Positions 42,727 through 50,803 of a stretch of 64,000 bases of DNA are shown here, piece after piece; the stretch's first letter is position 1, and each line of letters starts with the position of its first letter. The stretch comes from JAICNG01 sp035249985. Lineage in GTDB: Bacteria; Gemmatimonadota; Gemmatimonadetes; Gemmatimonadales; Gemmatimonadaceae. The notes beneath the pieces were generated by a model. The model saw only the letters and a list, made by a program, of their open reading frames with translations. It did no database searches and was not told the origin of the DNA. The stretch is taken from the NCBI GenBank assembly GCA_035249985.1, contig DATFFP010000004.1, positions 1 to 64,000 on the forward strand, given 5' to 3'. The position numbers were made by a program, and so were the translations under genes.

Positions 42727-43332
42727 GTGATTCAGGGATGTTTGGCCCTCAACGCCTCGTTCGAGCCTCTGACCATGGTTCCCATGCGTCGGGCGCTGCG
42801 GCTCGTTCTCGATGGCAAGGCGGAAATCGTCGAAGCGGACGCGGATCGTCTCGTGCGATCCGAGCGGCTTGCGATGCCACGGCCGGCCGTGATCCGGCTC
42901 ACGCGGTTCATCCATGTGCCGCGCCGGTTCCGTCGTCAGGTGACCAACACCTTCCTGTTCGCGCGCGACCACTACCGGTGCCAGTACTGCGGACGCGGTA
43001 TCCCCGAGCTCAAGCCCCGGGAGTCGCTCACGCGCGACCACCTGGTTCCGCTGTCGCGCGGCGGGACGAATGAGTGGGCGAACGTGGTAACGGCCTGCTC
43101 GCCCTGCAACACCCGCAAGGGCAATCACATGGCCGAGGAGATCGGGATGCACCCGCTCACCGCGCCGGTGGAGCCGCACTTCGTGCACCTGAGTTGGGCA
43201 GTGCGTCGCCTGACGCCGACGCAGGCGCACTACATCAAGCTCTTTTACGGGTCGGCGGTGCTGCACCAGCTCGAGCTGCTCGAGCACAAAGGGGCACGCC
43301 ATCGGGTGGCGCCGGTCGTTCCGGGGTACTGA
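42727..43332 (+). CDS. HNH endonuclease family protein
   Basis: About 201 aa. The C-terminal half contains the HNH nuclease: a first zinc knuckle CQYCG, then LTRDHLVPLSRGGTNEWAN and a second knuckle CSPCNTRKG. The N-terminal part (LALNASFEPLTMVPMRRALR, LVLDGKAEIVEAD) is the conserved region of the McrA-like/HNH group often found alone in bacterial chromosomes, whose biological target is unknown. GTG at 42727 has GGAGG upstream. No methylase or restriction partner is adjacent. Convergent with the next gene across a large repeat. Confidence 0.88.
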   Translation: MIQGCLALNASFEPLTMVPMRRALRLVLDGKAEIVEADADRLVRSERLAMPRPAVIRLTRFIHVPRRFRRQVTNTFLFARDHYRCQYCGRGIPELKPRESLTRDHLVPLSRGGTNEWANVVTACSPCNTRKGNHMAEEIGMHPLTAPVEPHFVHLSWAVRRLTPTQAHYIKLFYGSAVLHQLELLEHKGARHRVAPVVPGY

Positions 43333-43476
43333 CTGGGAGTCAGGAGTCAGGGATCAGGGATGGAAAGGCAAAGGGCTGCGCAGCGCGCAGCCCTTTGCTC
43401 ATCTGATGAGCGGCCGCTGCGAAGCAGCGCCGCCTTTCCATCCCTGATCCCTGACTCCTGACTCCTGACCCCAGTC
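43331..43476. repeat. Inverted GAGTCAG heptamer array with inner hairpins
   Basis: The left arm GACTGGGAGTCAGGAGTCAG (43331) continues GGATCAGGGATGGAAAGGC. The right arm (43432-43476) is the reverse complement with one extra GAGTCAG unit. Inside are AAGGGCTGCGC-AGC-GCGCAGCCCTT (43371-43395, perfect 11 bp) and a GCGGCCGCTGC-GAA-GCAGCGCCGC hairpin. It fills the gap between convergent genes and could act as a two-way terminator. Confidence 0.88.
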
Positions 43477-44127
43477 TCACGGAGCCACATCAAATCGCAC
43501 CGATCTCTCCTCGTAATGCCTTTTCTCCGCGCCTAACAACTTGGCGACTACGGTTCGCACGCCTCGCGTCACCGCCGTCCCCGGGTTCCTCTGCCCTCGA
43601 ACCGCAGGCCGCAACTCCCCACGAAGCCATCGCTCGACCTCGTCGAGATCACTCACCGACAGCATCTCCACGTCGAGCGAGACCGTGTAATACACGCGGT
43701 CACGCCGCCGCGGTGGGAGGATCGGCGCCTCCTGCGGGCGCTCGATGACTGCCTCCACGTTCGCGAAATTCTCCGTGCGGCCCAGGGGCGTGGGATTCCC
43801 GTCGGCGTCGATGTGGACGATTTCGTAACGGCGCCCGAGCGGCTCGTAGCGGACAATGATGTCCCACTCCACCGTCCCCTTGAGATCATCGAACCAGCCG
43901 CGCGTCGACCATACCTCCACTTTCCAGTGCAGCCGCGCGGGGAAGCCGTTGCGCAGCAAATCGCGAAGGCGCGAGTCCGCGAGCACGCGCTGCGCTCGCA
44001 CGCGCGGCCCTTCCTCGGCCCGTACAGCCGGTGCCGGCAAGTCGATGCGCACACCCGCCGCTCGCTGCGCCAGGGCTGGCGCAGTGGTCGAGAGCAGGAG
44101 GAGTCCGAACGAAGCGAGCGATCGCAC
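43477..44127 (-). CDS. DUF4390-like secreted protein
   Basis: 216 aa. A signal peptide (FGLLLLSTTAPALAQ) is followed by LRDLLRNGFPARLHWKVEVW, GWFDDLKGTVEWDIIVRYEP and YYTVSLDVEMLSVSDLDEV. The pattern RDLLRNGFP...W.....WFDD...W matches DUF4390, a periplasmic protein of unknown function that in proteobacteria is commonly encoded just before an ntrY-like kinase. Here an NtrY/NtrC-like pair is indeed in the same gene cluster. The stop is at the edge of a large repeat. Confidence 0.7.
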   Translation of the reverse strand: MRSLASFGLLLLSTTAPALAQRAAGVRIDLPAPAVRAEEGPRVRAQRVLADSRLRDLLRNGFPARLHWKVEVWSTRGWFDDLKGTVEWDIIVRYEPLGRRYEIVHIDADGNPTPLGRTENFANVEAVIERPQEAPILPPRRRDRVYYTVSLDVEMLSVSDLDEVERWLRGELRPAVRGQRNPGTAVTRGVRTVVAKLLGAEKRHYEERSVRFDVAP

Positions 44128-44130
44128 GCG

Positions 44131-45876
44131 CTAGAAGCGGTGGCGCAGGCGAATGAAGAAGTTCGCAGGGATCTTCGCATCGGAGACCGATTTCGCCACG
44201 AAGAACCCGATCAGCTCGAAGTCGAGGCCCGCTCCGACGTCGGTGCGAAACGTCGAAAGCCCTGGCAGCGTCCCGCGGCCGTATTGCAGATCGCCGCTCC
44301 GAGGCCCCACGAGCCAGCCGCGCCCGGCATCGAAAAACACCACCCACTCGCCTTTGCGGCTGTAGTTGAGCCGCCACCAGCGCTTGTCCTCCTCTTCGTC
44401 GAAGCCGCCCTCGCTGCTGAAGCGAAAGGCCAGGGCGCCTCGATACTCGATCTGCGCGACGACCATGCGTTCGCACAGGCCAGGTCGGCCGGGCACGTCG
44501 ACGCCACCGCAGAGCAGGACGTCCTTCGACGGCGGACGGCGGAAGTCGTATCCGGGGAGCGAGCCGGCGCCACCTAACGCGAACCGGCGCTGGATCGGCA
44601 GCTCGTCCCCATCCACCCAACCGCCCGCGACGAGGCGAAGGTTGAGCTGCCCATCCGGCGAAACGCGGTTGTACCGCCGCGCATCGAGGAAGACCCGCGT
44701 GTATTCGACCTCGACCGGCTCGCTTGCCGGGGCACGAACTTCGACAGGTGCTGGGGCGAGGCGCACCGCCGCGCTCCGTCCGTGCTCCACGTCGGCCACC
44801 ACGTGCCATCCCGACGAGGGGTCGTCCACATCGGTGCGCGTATCGTACGCGACGCGTGCGCTCGTCAGGCGGAACCGCCCCTCATCGGTGACCGGGTTGG
44901 GACGCCACTGCTGCCCGCCGCGGAACAGCGTGAAGGGGTCACGCTCGGGAAGGGCGCTCCAGCGCTCCTCGGAGTAAGCGGGCGTGAATGAGAACGTCTC
45001 TCCGCCGCGCAGGACCAGATAGGCGCTGCCGCCGTGCCGCGCCCAGTAGTCGCGATAGTCCCGATGCAGGAAGAACGACGCGAGGCCGACCTCAGCGTCT
45101 CGAAGCTGCCATGCCTCGACCGGCGACACGATGTCGAACGCCCGTGCGCCGATCGCGATGGTGCCCGGGCGTCCCAGACCTACCTGTGCCGTGACGTCGT
45201 GGCCAACGTTGCGCGACGTCCACTCCCAGTGATCGACCGTGCGCAGGATACCGTACGCATTGACGCGAACGTCACCCCATGACGTCGTCCGTCGAACGCT
45301 CGGGCCACCGTGCACCGCGAGCCCCTCGACGCGATTGTACGAGCCACCCGTCATGAGGCTGAGCTTGCTGTCGGAATCGCGCCGACGCCGCCGCCAGCGC
45401 GTCACCCAGCTCTCGTCCTCGTCGAAGACCGTTTGATCGGTTTCCGCGATGATCCGCTCGTCCTCCTCGCGGAATCGCAGCGGCTCACGATAGTGCCGGA
45501 TCGGCCCGCCGATGGTTGCGCGCTCCCGTCCCTCGAAGTAGCCGCCGACGACGAAGACCGCGCCGTCGATGCGCGCTCCCGGCGCGAGCGTCAGGTCACC
45601 GTTCACCACGATGACGTTTCCGGTGACGCGCCCGCCAATGCTCACCGGGCCGCGCAGTACCGCGACAGTTCCATTGACGATCTGCGTCGCGGCGATATCG
45701 AGCCGGCCGCTCACGCGCATCGCCGCCGGCTGGTTGTAGAGCGCGGCGATGTCCTGCGCGACTTCCACATCCAGACCCGTAGGAACATTCCGTTGAGCCC
45801 GGACGGAGTCGGGCTCCTGCGCGTGCGCATGCACCGCCAGCAGGCTGACGAGTGCAATGAATGCCGTTGAGCGCAT
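44131..45876 (-). CDS. Bactofilin-like repeat fused to Omp85-type barrel
   Basis: About 581 aa. Signal peptide MRSTAFIALVSLLAVHAHAQ. Residues about 52-115 read as a short right-handed beta-helix of the polymer-forming (bactofilin) type: GRLDIAATQIVNGTVAVL, GGRVTGNVIVVNGDL, GARIDGAVFVVGG. The remaining about 450 residues alternate as an outer-membrane barrel and contain RRFALGGAGSLPGYDFRRP, resembling the conserved loop-6 motif of BamA/surface-antigen barrels, ending in FFIRLRHRF. No POTRA domains are present, so it is not a normal BamA or TamA. One in-frame ATG upstream (45948) would spoil the signal peptide. Confidence 0.75.
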   Translation of the reverse strand: MRSTAFIALVSLLAVHAHAQEPDSVRAQRNVPTGLDVEVAQDIAALYNQPAAMRVSGRLDIAATQIVNGTVAVLRGPVSIGGRVTGNVIVVNGDLTLAPGARIDGAVFVVGGYFEGRERATIGGPIRHYREPLRFREEDERIIAETDQTVFDEDESWVTRWRRRRRDSDSKLSLMTGGSYNRVEGLAVHGGPSVRRTTSWGDVRVNAYGILRTVDHWEWTSRNVGHDVTAQVGLGRPGTIAIGARAFDIVSPVEAWQLRDAEVGLASFFLHRDYRDYWARHGGSAYLVLRGGETFSFTPAYSEERWSALPERDPFTLFRGGQQWRPNPVTDEGRFRLTSARVAYDTRTDVDDPSSGWHVVADVEHGRSAAVRLAPAPVEVRAPASEPVEVEYTRVFLDARRYNRVSPDGQLNLRLVAGGWVDGDELPIQRRFALGGAGSLPGYDFRRPPSKDVLLCGGVDVPGRPGLCERMVVAQIEYRGALAFRFSSEGGFDEEEDKRWWRLNYSRKGEWVVFFDAGRGWLVGPRSGDLQYGRGTLPGLSTFRTDVGAGLDFELIGFFVAKSVSDAKIPANFFIRLRHRF

Positions 45877-45950
45877 GTGGACTCCGCGAATGAGCGGTCG
45901 AGGAGACTGGCAGCCTCCGGCGAGGACGACTCCCCTGTGGCTGTGCACCC

Positions 45951-47333
45951 TTACCCGCCTCCCCAGCCGATGTTCAGGCGCCGCATGCGCCGGTAAAGGT
46001 TCGGGCGGTCCGTCTTGAGACGCCGCGCCGCTTCCGCGACGTTACCGCCCGCTACCGACAGCGCTCGCGTGATCAACGTGCGCTCGTACTCGTCGAGCAT
46101 GTCACTCAGCGGCCGCTCGAGTGCCGATGCGTCCGGCAACGGCCCCCTGGGCGCCGGCGTCACCGCCCCATCCACCGGCAACACGGCGCGCACGTGCTCC
46201 GGGACCACCTCCTGCCCCGCGTGCAGAATGGCGAGGCGCTCGACGATGTTCGCCAGCTCGCGCACGTTGCCCGGCCACCGGTAACGCACGAACAACTCGA
46301 GCGCTCCCTCGCTCCACGTCGGCGCCAGCCGGCCGCTGCGCGTGCGATAGAGCGCCGAGAAATGCCTTACGAGCTGTGGGATGTCGTCGGGCCGTTCGCG
46401 AAGGGGGGGGATGTGCATCGGGATGACGTTCAGACGGAAGAACAGGTCTTCGCGAAACCGTCCGTCCGCCACCGCGCGCTCCAGATCGTGGTTCGTCGCG
46501 GCGAGAATGCGTACATCGACGGCGATGGGCTTTCCGCCTCCCACGCGCTCGATCTCCTTCGCCTCGATCGCTCGCAGCAGCTTGGCCTGCGCCTCGGCGC
46601 CGAGATCTCCCACTTCATCGAGGAACAACGTCCCTTCGTGCGCCAGCTCGAATCGCCCGATGCGACGATCGGTAGCGCCAGTGAAGGCACCCCGCTCATG
46701 GCCGAACATCTCGCTTTCGACCAGATCGCGTGGAATGGCCGCGGAGTTGACGCGCACGAATGCCTTGTCGCGTCGCGCGCTGCCCCCGTGAATCGCCGCG
46801 GCCACCAGCTCCTTCCCCGTTCCCGATTCGCCGATGATGAGCACCCGCGCATCGGTCGGCGCGACGCGCTGGATGAGCTCACGGACCTGCCGCATGGCTG
46901 GGCTATCGCCCACCATGCGTCCGGGGATGCCCAGATCTTCGCGCAGCGCGCGTGCCTCACGACGCACCCGTCGCAGCTCGAGGGCCGAGCGGAGGGCCAG
47001 TAACACGCCTTCCGGGGTGAGCGGCTTTTCGAGAAAATGAAACGCCCCGAGCTTCGTCGCGCGCACCGCGTCACTCAGTCCGGCGCGTCCGCTCATCATG
47101 ACGACGGGCACATCGGGCACTTTCTCCCGGAGGCGCGTGAGCGTTCCCATCCCATCGATCTCGCCGGGCATCATGAGGTCGAGGAGGATGGCATCGGGCT
47201 CGTCGTCGATGGCACTCGCCGCGCCGGCCGCGCCCTCGGCGGCCTCGCGCACGGTGAATCCTTCGGCGGAGAGCAGCGCGCCGACCATGCGCCGGATGTT
47301 GGGCTCGTCGTCGATGATCAGGATCGTCGACAT
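45951..47333 (-). CDS. NtrC-family sigma-54-dependent response regulator
   Basis: 460 aa. Receiver domain with phospho-acceptor D52 (ILLDLMMPG); AAA+ domain with Walker A IIGESGTGKELV, the sigma-54 contact loop GAFTGATDRRIGRFELA, Walker B GTLFLDEVGDL and LRERPDDIPQLV; C-terminal Fis-type helix-turn-helix GNVAEAARRLKTDRPNLYRR. It should activate sigma-54 promoters after phosphorylation by the kinase encoded four genes upstream in the same operon. A DNA-binding segment of this style is like NtrX. Confidence 0.94.
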   Translation of the reverse strand: MSTILIIDDEPNIRRMVGALLSAEGFTVREAAEGAAGAASAIDDEPDAILLDLMMPGEIDGMGTLTRLREKVPDVPVVMMSGRAGLSDAVRATKLGAFHFLEKPLTPEGVLLALRSALELRRVRREARALREDLGIPGRMVGDSPAMRQVRELIQRVAPTDARVLIIGESGTGKELVAAAIHGGSARRDKAFVRVNSAAIPRDLVESEMFGHERGAFTGATDRRIGRFELAHEGTLFLDEVGDLGAEAQAKLLRAIEAKEIERVGGGKPIAVDVRILAATNHDLERAVADGRFREDLFFRLNVIPMHIPPLRERPDDIPQLVRHFSALYRTRSGRLAPTWSEGALELFVRYRWPGNVRELANIVERLAILHAGQEVVPEHVRAVLPVDGAVTPAPRGPLPDASALERPLSDMLDEYERTLITRALSVAGGNVAEAARRLKTDRPNLYRRMRRLNIGWGGG

Positions 47334-47343
47334 GCCGCTCCAA

Positions 47344-47586
47344 TCACCGCTTGGGCTCGGCGCCGCTTTGCGAGCGCTCCGACAGCAGCTTCGTCATGAA
47401 CCGCTGCCCTTCGCCGAGACGCTCCATCTCGCTCGACATCGACTCGATCGTCCCCTCGAGTCGCGCCACCCGCTCCTCCAGGCGCTGCACGCGCTTGGGT
47501 TCGCCATCGCCCCGCCGATCCATCAGCCGGACGATGACCGCGGCGACGAGCGCCACGGCCGCCAGGAGGATCACGCCACTGATCAT
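47344..47586 (-). CDS. Membrane microprotein with coiled coil, paralog C
   Basis: 80 aa. N-terminal transmembrane helix (ISGVILLAAVALVAAVIVRL) and a charged coiled coil RVQRLEERVARLEGTIESM ending with MERLGEGQRFMTKLLSE. The last motif matches the two neighbouring small proteins. ATG at 47586 overlaps the previous gene's stop (ATGA). Last of three tandem paralogs between a histidine kinase and its response regulator; function unknown. Confidence 0.72.
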   Translation of the reverse strand: MISGVILLAAVALVAAVIVRLMDRRGDGEPKRVQRLEERVARLEGTIESMSSEMERLGEGQRFMTKLLSERSQSGAEPKR

Positions 47587-47864
47587 GACTGCCTCCGTGG
47601 CTCCGTCAGACGGCTTGCATCGCTTGCGCGCTCGGTGAGCAATTTCGTCGTGAAACGCTGACCTTCGGAGATGCGCTCGACCTCGATGGCGATCGCATCG
47701 ACCGCCTGCTCGATACGCTCGAGTCGGGACGTGACCTCGGGCGCCACCTTGACCTTCGAGTCTCGCTCCATGCGTCGCGCGAAAGCACGTGCCAGCGGCG
47801 CACCGACCGCAATGGTGGCCACCATGGCGAAGAAGCCAAGGGGCACGACGATTCCAGGTTCCAT
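47583..47864 (-). CDS. Membrane microprotein with coiled coil, paralog B
   Basis: 93 aa. N-terminal helix IVVPLGFFAMVATIAVGAPL, basic stretch ARRMERDSKVKV, then the shared block SRLERIEQAVDAIAIEVERI followed by SEGQRFTTKLLTER. Nearly the same motif is in its two neighbours, so the genes arose by tandem duplication. Cytoplasmic coiled coil attached to the membrane is inferred from the positive residues after the helix. Confidence 0.75.
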   Translation of the reverse strand: MEPGIVVPLGFFAMVATIAVGAPLARAFARRMERDSKVKVAPEVTSRLERIEQAVDAIAIEVERISEGQRFTTKLLTERASDASRLTEPRRQS

Positions 47865-47902
47865 AACGAGCCGTCCTCCGAAGTAGAGAGAGCGTGCCGT
47901 GC

Positions 47903-48172
47903 CTACTCGGCGCGCTCTGAATATGACCGTGCCTTGTCCGAAAGGAGCTTTGTCGTGTATCGCTGCCCCTCGGAGATCCGCTCGACCTCGACCGCGATGG
48001 AATCGATCGCCTGCTCCATGCGCTCCAGCCGGGATGACACCTCAGCGGGGATTCCCTGTGCGTCCGCGCGCTTCTCGAGTCGCTTCGCCCATGCGCGTGC
48101 CAGTGGCACCACGATACTCGCGCCGACGGCGAGCGAGGCGAATGCAAAGGCGAATGGTAGTAGCTCGTCCAT
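47903..48172 (-). CDS. Membrane microprotein with coiled coil, paralog A
   Basis: 89 aa. N-terminal helix (PFAFAFASLAVGASIVVPLA) and PLARAWAKRLEKRADA, then the shared block SRLERMEQAIDSIAVEVERI and SEGQRYTTKLLSDK. First of three tandem paralogs, starting 9 nt after the kinase stop. Its closeness to paralog B suggests a recent duplication; paralog C is more diverged. Confidence 0.75.
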   Translation of the reverse strand: MDELLPFAFAFASLAVGASIVVPLARAWAKRLEKRADAQGIPAEVSSRLERMEQAIDSIAVEVERISEGQRYTTKLLSDKARSYSERAE

Positions 48173-48180
48173 TAGGTGGG

Positions 48181-49392
48181 TTACTCCGCTCCATCGACGG
48201 GGATGACAAATCGGATTTCGGTGCCCTGACCCTCAGCGCTCGCCGCATCGACAGCGCCACCGTGCGCGAGCACCGTCTGGCGTGCGATCGCCAAGCCGAG
48301 CCCGGTCCCGCCCAGCTTGGACGTGACGTACGGTTCCCAGATGCGGGCGAGCTGCGCTGCCGGGATTCCGCAGCCGGTATCGCGCACCGCAACCTCGACC
48401 GCGTCACGTCCTTCGAGACGCGCCTTCGTGACGCGAACGTCCACCTCACCACCTTCGCGGCATGCTTCGACGGCGTTGATCAGGACGTTGGACAACGCTC
48501 TCGCCAGGGCGTCGTGATGTCCACGAACCATGGGAAGCTCATCTCCCACCTCCAGTCGCAACGGCACGCGCTCGGCGACCATCGAGCGCGCGGTGTACCG
48601 CGCGAGCTCGGCCATGTCGACGTCCGCTGGCGGTCCTTCGGGCAGGCGCCCAAACTGTGAAAAGCTCCGCGCCATCTGCTCCAGCCGCGCGGACTCGACC
48701 TCGAGGACTTCCACCGGCTCGCGCAGCGAATCAGGCGCATCGCGCTTGAGTCGCTCGACGGCGAACCGAATGGGTGTGAGCGGATTCTTGAGCTCGTGGG
48801 CGACCCGTCTGGCCGTCTCCCGAAACGCCTCGACGCGCTCTGCTTCACGCTCCTGGGCGCGTGCGGTCTCGAGCTCGCGGGCCATCCGCCGCATTCTCCG
48901 CCGCAGGGTGTCGAACTCGGGAGCGCCCCGTTTCTTGGGAGCACCCTCCGGGAGCGGCTCCCCCCGTCCGATCAAATCGGTCCATCCGACCAGCTCGTTC
49001 AATGGGCGGCTCATCTGACGACTGAGGTGACCGGCGACCCGTGACGCGAAGAGAGCGAGGAGCCCTGTCCCAACCAGGGCGAACAACGCGATGACCGGAA
49101 CCACCCGCTCGGCGAGAAAGCGAAAGCGGCTCGCCTGAAGCAACGAGCCCCGCAACTCCTGCTCGTGTGCGTCGAGCGCGGCCCGTTGTGCCGGGGTTAG
49201 CGGCGCCTGGCGGGCCTGTTCGAGCGCGGTGCGCCCGGATTCCGCCACCCGCTCCCATGCCCGAGTCCCGCTTACCAGGGGAACCGCGCGACTCGCCGCG
49301 AGCGTTCCCCCCAGCATGACGACGCTTGCGGGAAGGACGGCGAACAGGAGGAGATACAGGAAGAGCCGAGTTCGGAAGCTGAGTCGCTTCAC
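48181..49392 (-). CDS. NtrY-like sensor histidine kinase
   Basis: 403 aa. Two transmembrane helices (about residues 10-33 and 97-117) bracket a short periplasmic segment (about 60 residues); a HAMP-like linker (SRPLNELVGWTDLIGRGE) follows. Dimerisation box RRVAHELKNPLTPIRFAVER with H199; N box NVLINAVEAC; G boxes DTGCGIP and GGTGLGLAIAR. HELKNPLTPI is typical of the NtrY/NtrB branch that phosphorylates NtrC-type regulators, and such a regulator is encoded in the same operon, three small genes downstream. Confidence 0.93.
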   Translation of the reverse strand: MKRLSFRTRLFLYLLLFAVLPASVVMLGGTLAASRAVPLVSGTRAWERVAESGRTALEQARQAPLTPAQRAALDAHEQELRGSLLQASRFRFLAERVVPVIALFALVGTGLLALFASRVAGHLSRQMSRPLNELVGWTDLIGRGEPLPEGAPKKRGAPEFDTLRRRMRRMARELETARAQEREAERVEAFRETARRVAHELKNPLTPIRFAVERLKRDAPDSLREPVEVLEVESARLEQMARSFSQFGRLPEGPPADVDMAELARYTARSMVAERVPLRLEVGDELPMVRGHHDALARALSNVLINAVEACREGGEVDVRVTKARLEGRDAVEVAVRDTGCGIPAAQLARIWEPYVTSKLGGTGLGLAIARQTVLAHGGAVDAASAEGQGTEIRFVIPVDGAE

Positions 49393-49574
49393 ACCCTCAC
49401 CGTACGCCGGGTCGCTGGGGCAGTTTCACTCTGCAACACTGCCAATCTATGGCGCGTAGAGGGGAGGGGAACCCTGCGCAATCGCGACACTTACCACGCC
49501 TGGATTTACCTCGACGCGAATTGCGGCGTCTCCCTTGCAGAGAAGGGCACTGATGGCCGCGGCGCGGAGATGAC

Positions 49575-49916
49575 ATGCAATTCTGGATTGGATTGCTCGT
49601 TGGCGCGATGATCGGCGCCAGCGTCGGCCTGCTGGTACTCGCGTGGCTCCACGCGAGTCGCCGGGCAGACGATGCGGCGGAGCGAGAGGCATCGCGCGGG
49701 GGAGCGCCACGGCAACCCCGGTGGCGTTCGGGCGACGTGCGCGTGCTGGAGCTTCCACGCTCCATCGCGATCACCTCGAGCGACGCCGACGCACTGCGCG
49801 CTGCGGCCGATGCCCTCGAGGCTCGCGGCGGGAATAGCGACGAAGCGAGCCGGCTTCGCGATCTCGCGAATCGCGCCGCGCCCCCCGAAGAAGCGCGCCC
49901 CGTTCGCCGCGGTTAG
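49575..49916 (+). CDS. Small membrane-anchored unknown protein
   Basis: 113 aa without a known family. One N-terminal transmembrane helix (FWIGLLVGAMIGASVGLLVLAW), then a charged region ending in a helical stretch ADALRAAADALEARGGNSDE. ATG at 49575 follows a GCGGAGATG context with GGAG nearby. Divergent from the kinase gene with 180 bp between them. The helix and clean start support a real gene; function cannot be inferred. Confidence 0.6.
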   Translation: MQFWIGLLVGAMIGASVGLLVLAWLHASRRADDAAEREASRGGAPRQPRWRSGDVRVLELPRSIAITSSDADALRAAADALEARGGNSDEASRLRDLANRAAPPEEARPVRRG

Positions 49917-50074
49917 TCTGAATGCGCGTCTGATCTGGTCTGACGCGCCGACCCATGGAACCGCAAAAGACCGCGATGGGACCGGAGACTAACGCCCGGC
50001 ACGGCCCTTACCGCGCGAAGAGAATTGCGTCCTATTGCGGCGGTCTGCGGTTCCACGCCCTTGCGCCATGCGAC

Positions 50075-50497
50075 ATGAAGACGCACACGACGTATCTGTC
50101 GTTCAACACGAAGCACCGCCAGGAGATCATCGACATCACCGATGATGTCGAGGCCTGCCGCGCCGCGGCGGGCATCCGCGAGGGCTTCGTCCTCGTCTCG
50201 GCCATGCACATCTCGGCGTCCGTGTTCGTCAACGATCACGAGTCGGGACTGTGGAAGGACATCCTCGACTGGCTCGAGCACCGCATCGCTCCGTGGGACC
50301 CCGAGCACTATCGGCACAACTCGGGTACCGGCGAGGATAACGCGGCTGCGCACCTCCGATCGCTCACGGTTGGTCATGAGGTGATAGTCCCCGTGACCGA
50401 TGGGAAGCTCGATTTCGGTCCCTGGCAGCGGGTCTTCTACGGGGAATGGGACGGCCAGCGGAAAAAGCGAGTCATCATCAAAGCGATGGGCGACTGA
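50075..50497 (+). CDS. YjbQ/UPF0047 family protein
   Basis: 140 aa, normal length. HTTYLSFNTKHRQEIIDITD, REGFVLVSAMHISASVFVND, EDNAAAHLRSLTVGHEVIVP and GPWQRVFYGEWDGQRKKRV are the conserved blocks of the YjbQ fold (trimeric beta-sandwich). Some members complement thiamine-phosphate synthase mutants; the physiological role is uncertain. ATG at 50075 gives the family's expected N-terminus; the open frame extends upstream without support. Confidence 0.93.
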   Translation: MKTHTTYLSFNTKHRQEIIDITDDVEACRAAAGIREGFVLVSAMHISASVFVNDHESGLWKDILDWLEHRIAPWDPEHYRHNSGTGEDNAAAHLRSLTVGHEVIVPVTDGKLDFGPWQRVFYGEWDGQRKKRVIIKAMGD

Positions 50498-50803
50498 GGC
50501 CCTCGCCCCGTGCCCGCTCGTTAAGTACATTGAACGGTCCCGATGGGCTGCGCTTATGGCCGATCACTCGTGCGGGCAACCCCGCCGGCGATCTACCGGA
50601 GCCGCACCCGAAGTCGAACGACGTCTGCGCGATCAGTGTCCCCCACGATTCGTCTGGGTGAGCGGATCTGCGCATGCGTCGTCAGAATACCCTGATCTTG
50701 TTCGCTTCATGAAGCCCTCCCGCCCCGGGCACGGAAGGGTGAAGCGACGGGAGACCGTACGCGAGATCGCGCGCGGTCACACAGCCACAGCAACGACGAC
50801 GAC
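50498..50803. other. Intergenic leader of the NYN-domain gene
   Basis: No gene seen. The stretch contains CTTGTTCGCTTCATGAAG about 100 nt before the next start, which could hold a promoter, but no convincing -35/-10 pair was found. No repeat of the heptamer type is present here. Confidence 0.4.

Noticed and set aside
42727..43332. Restriction-modification system around the HNH gene
   Set aside because: No methyltransferase or specificity gene is adjacent; the N-terminal block matches the solitary chromosomal HNH group.
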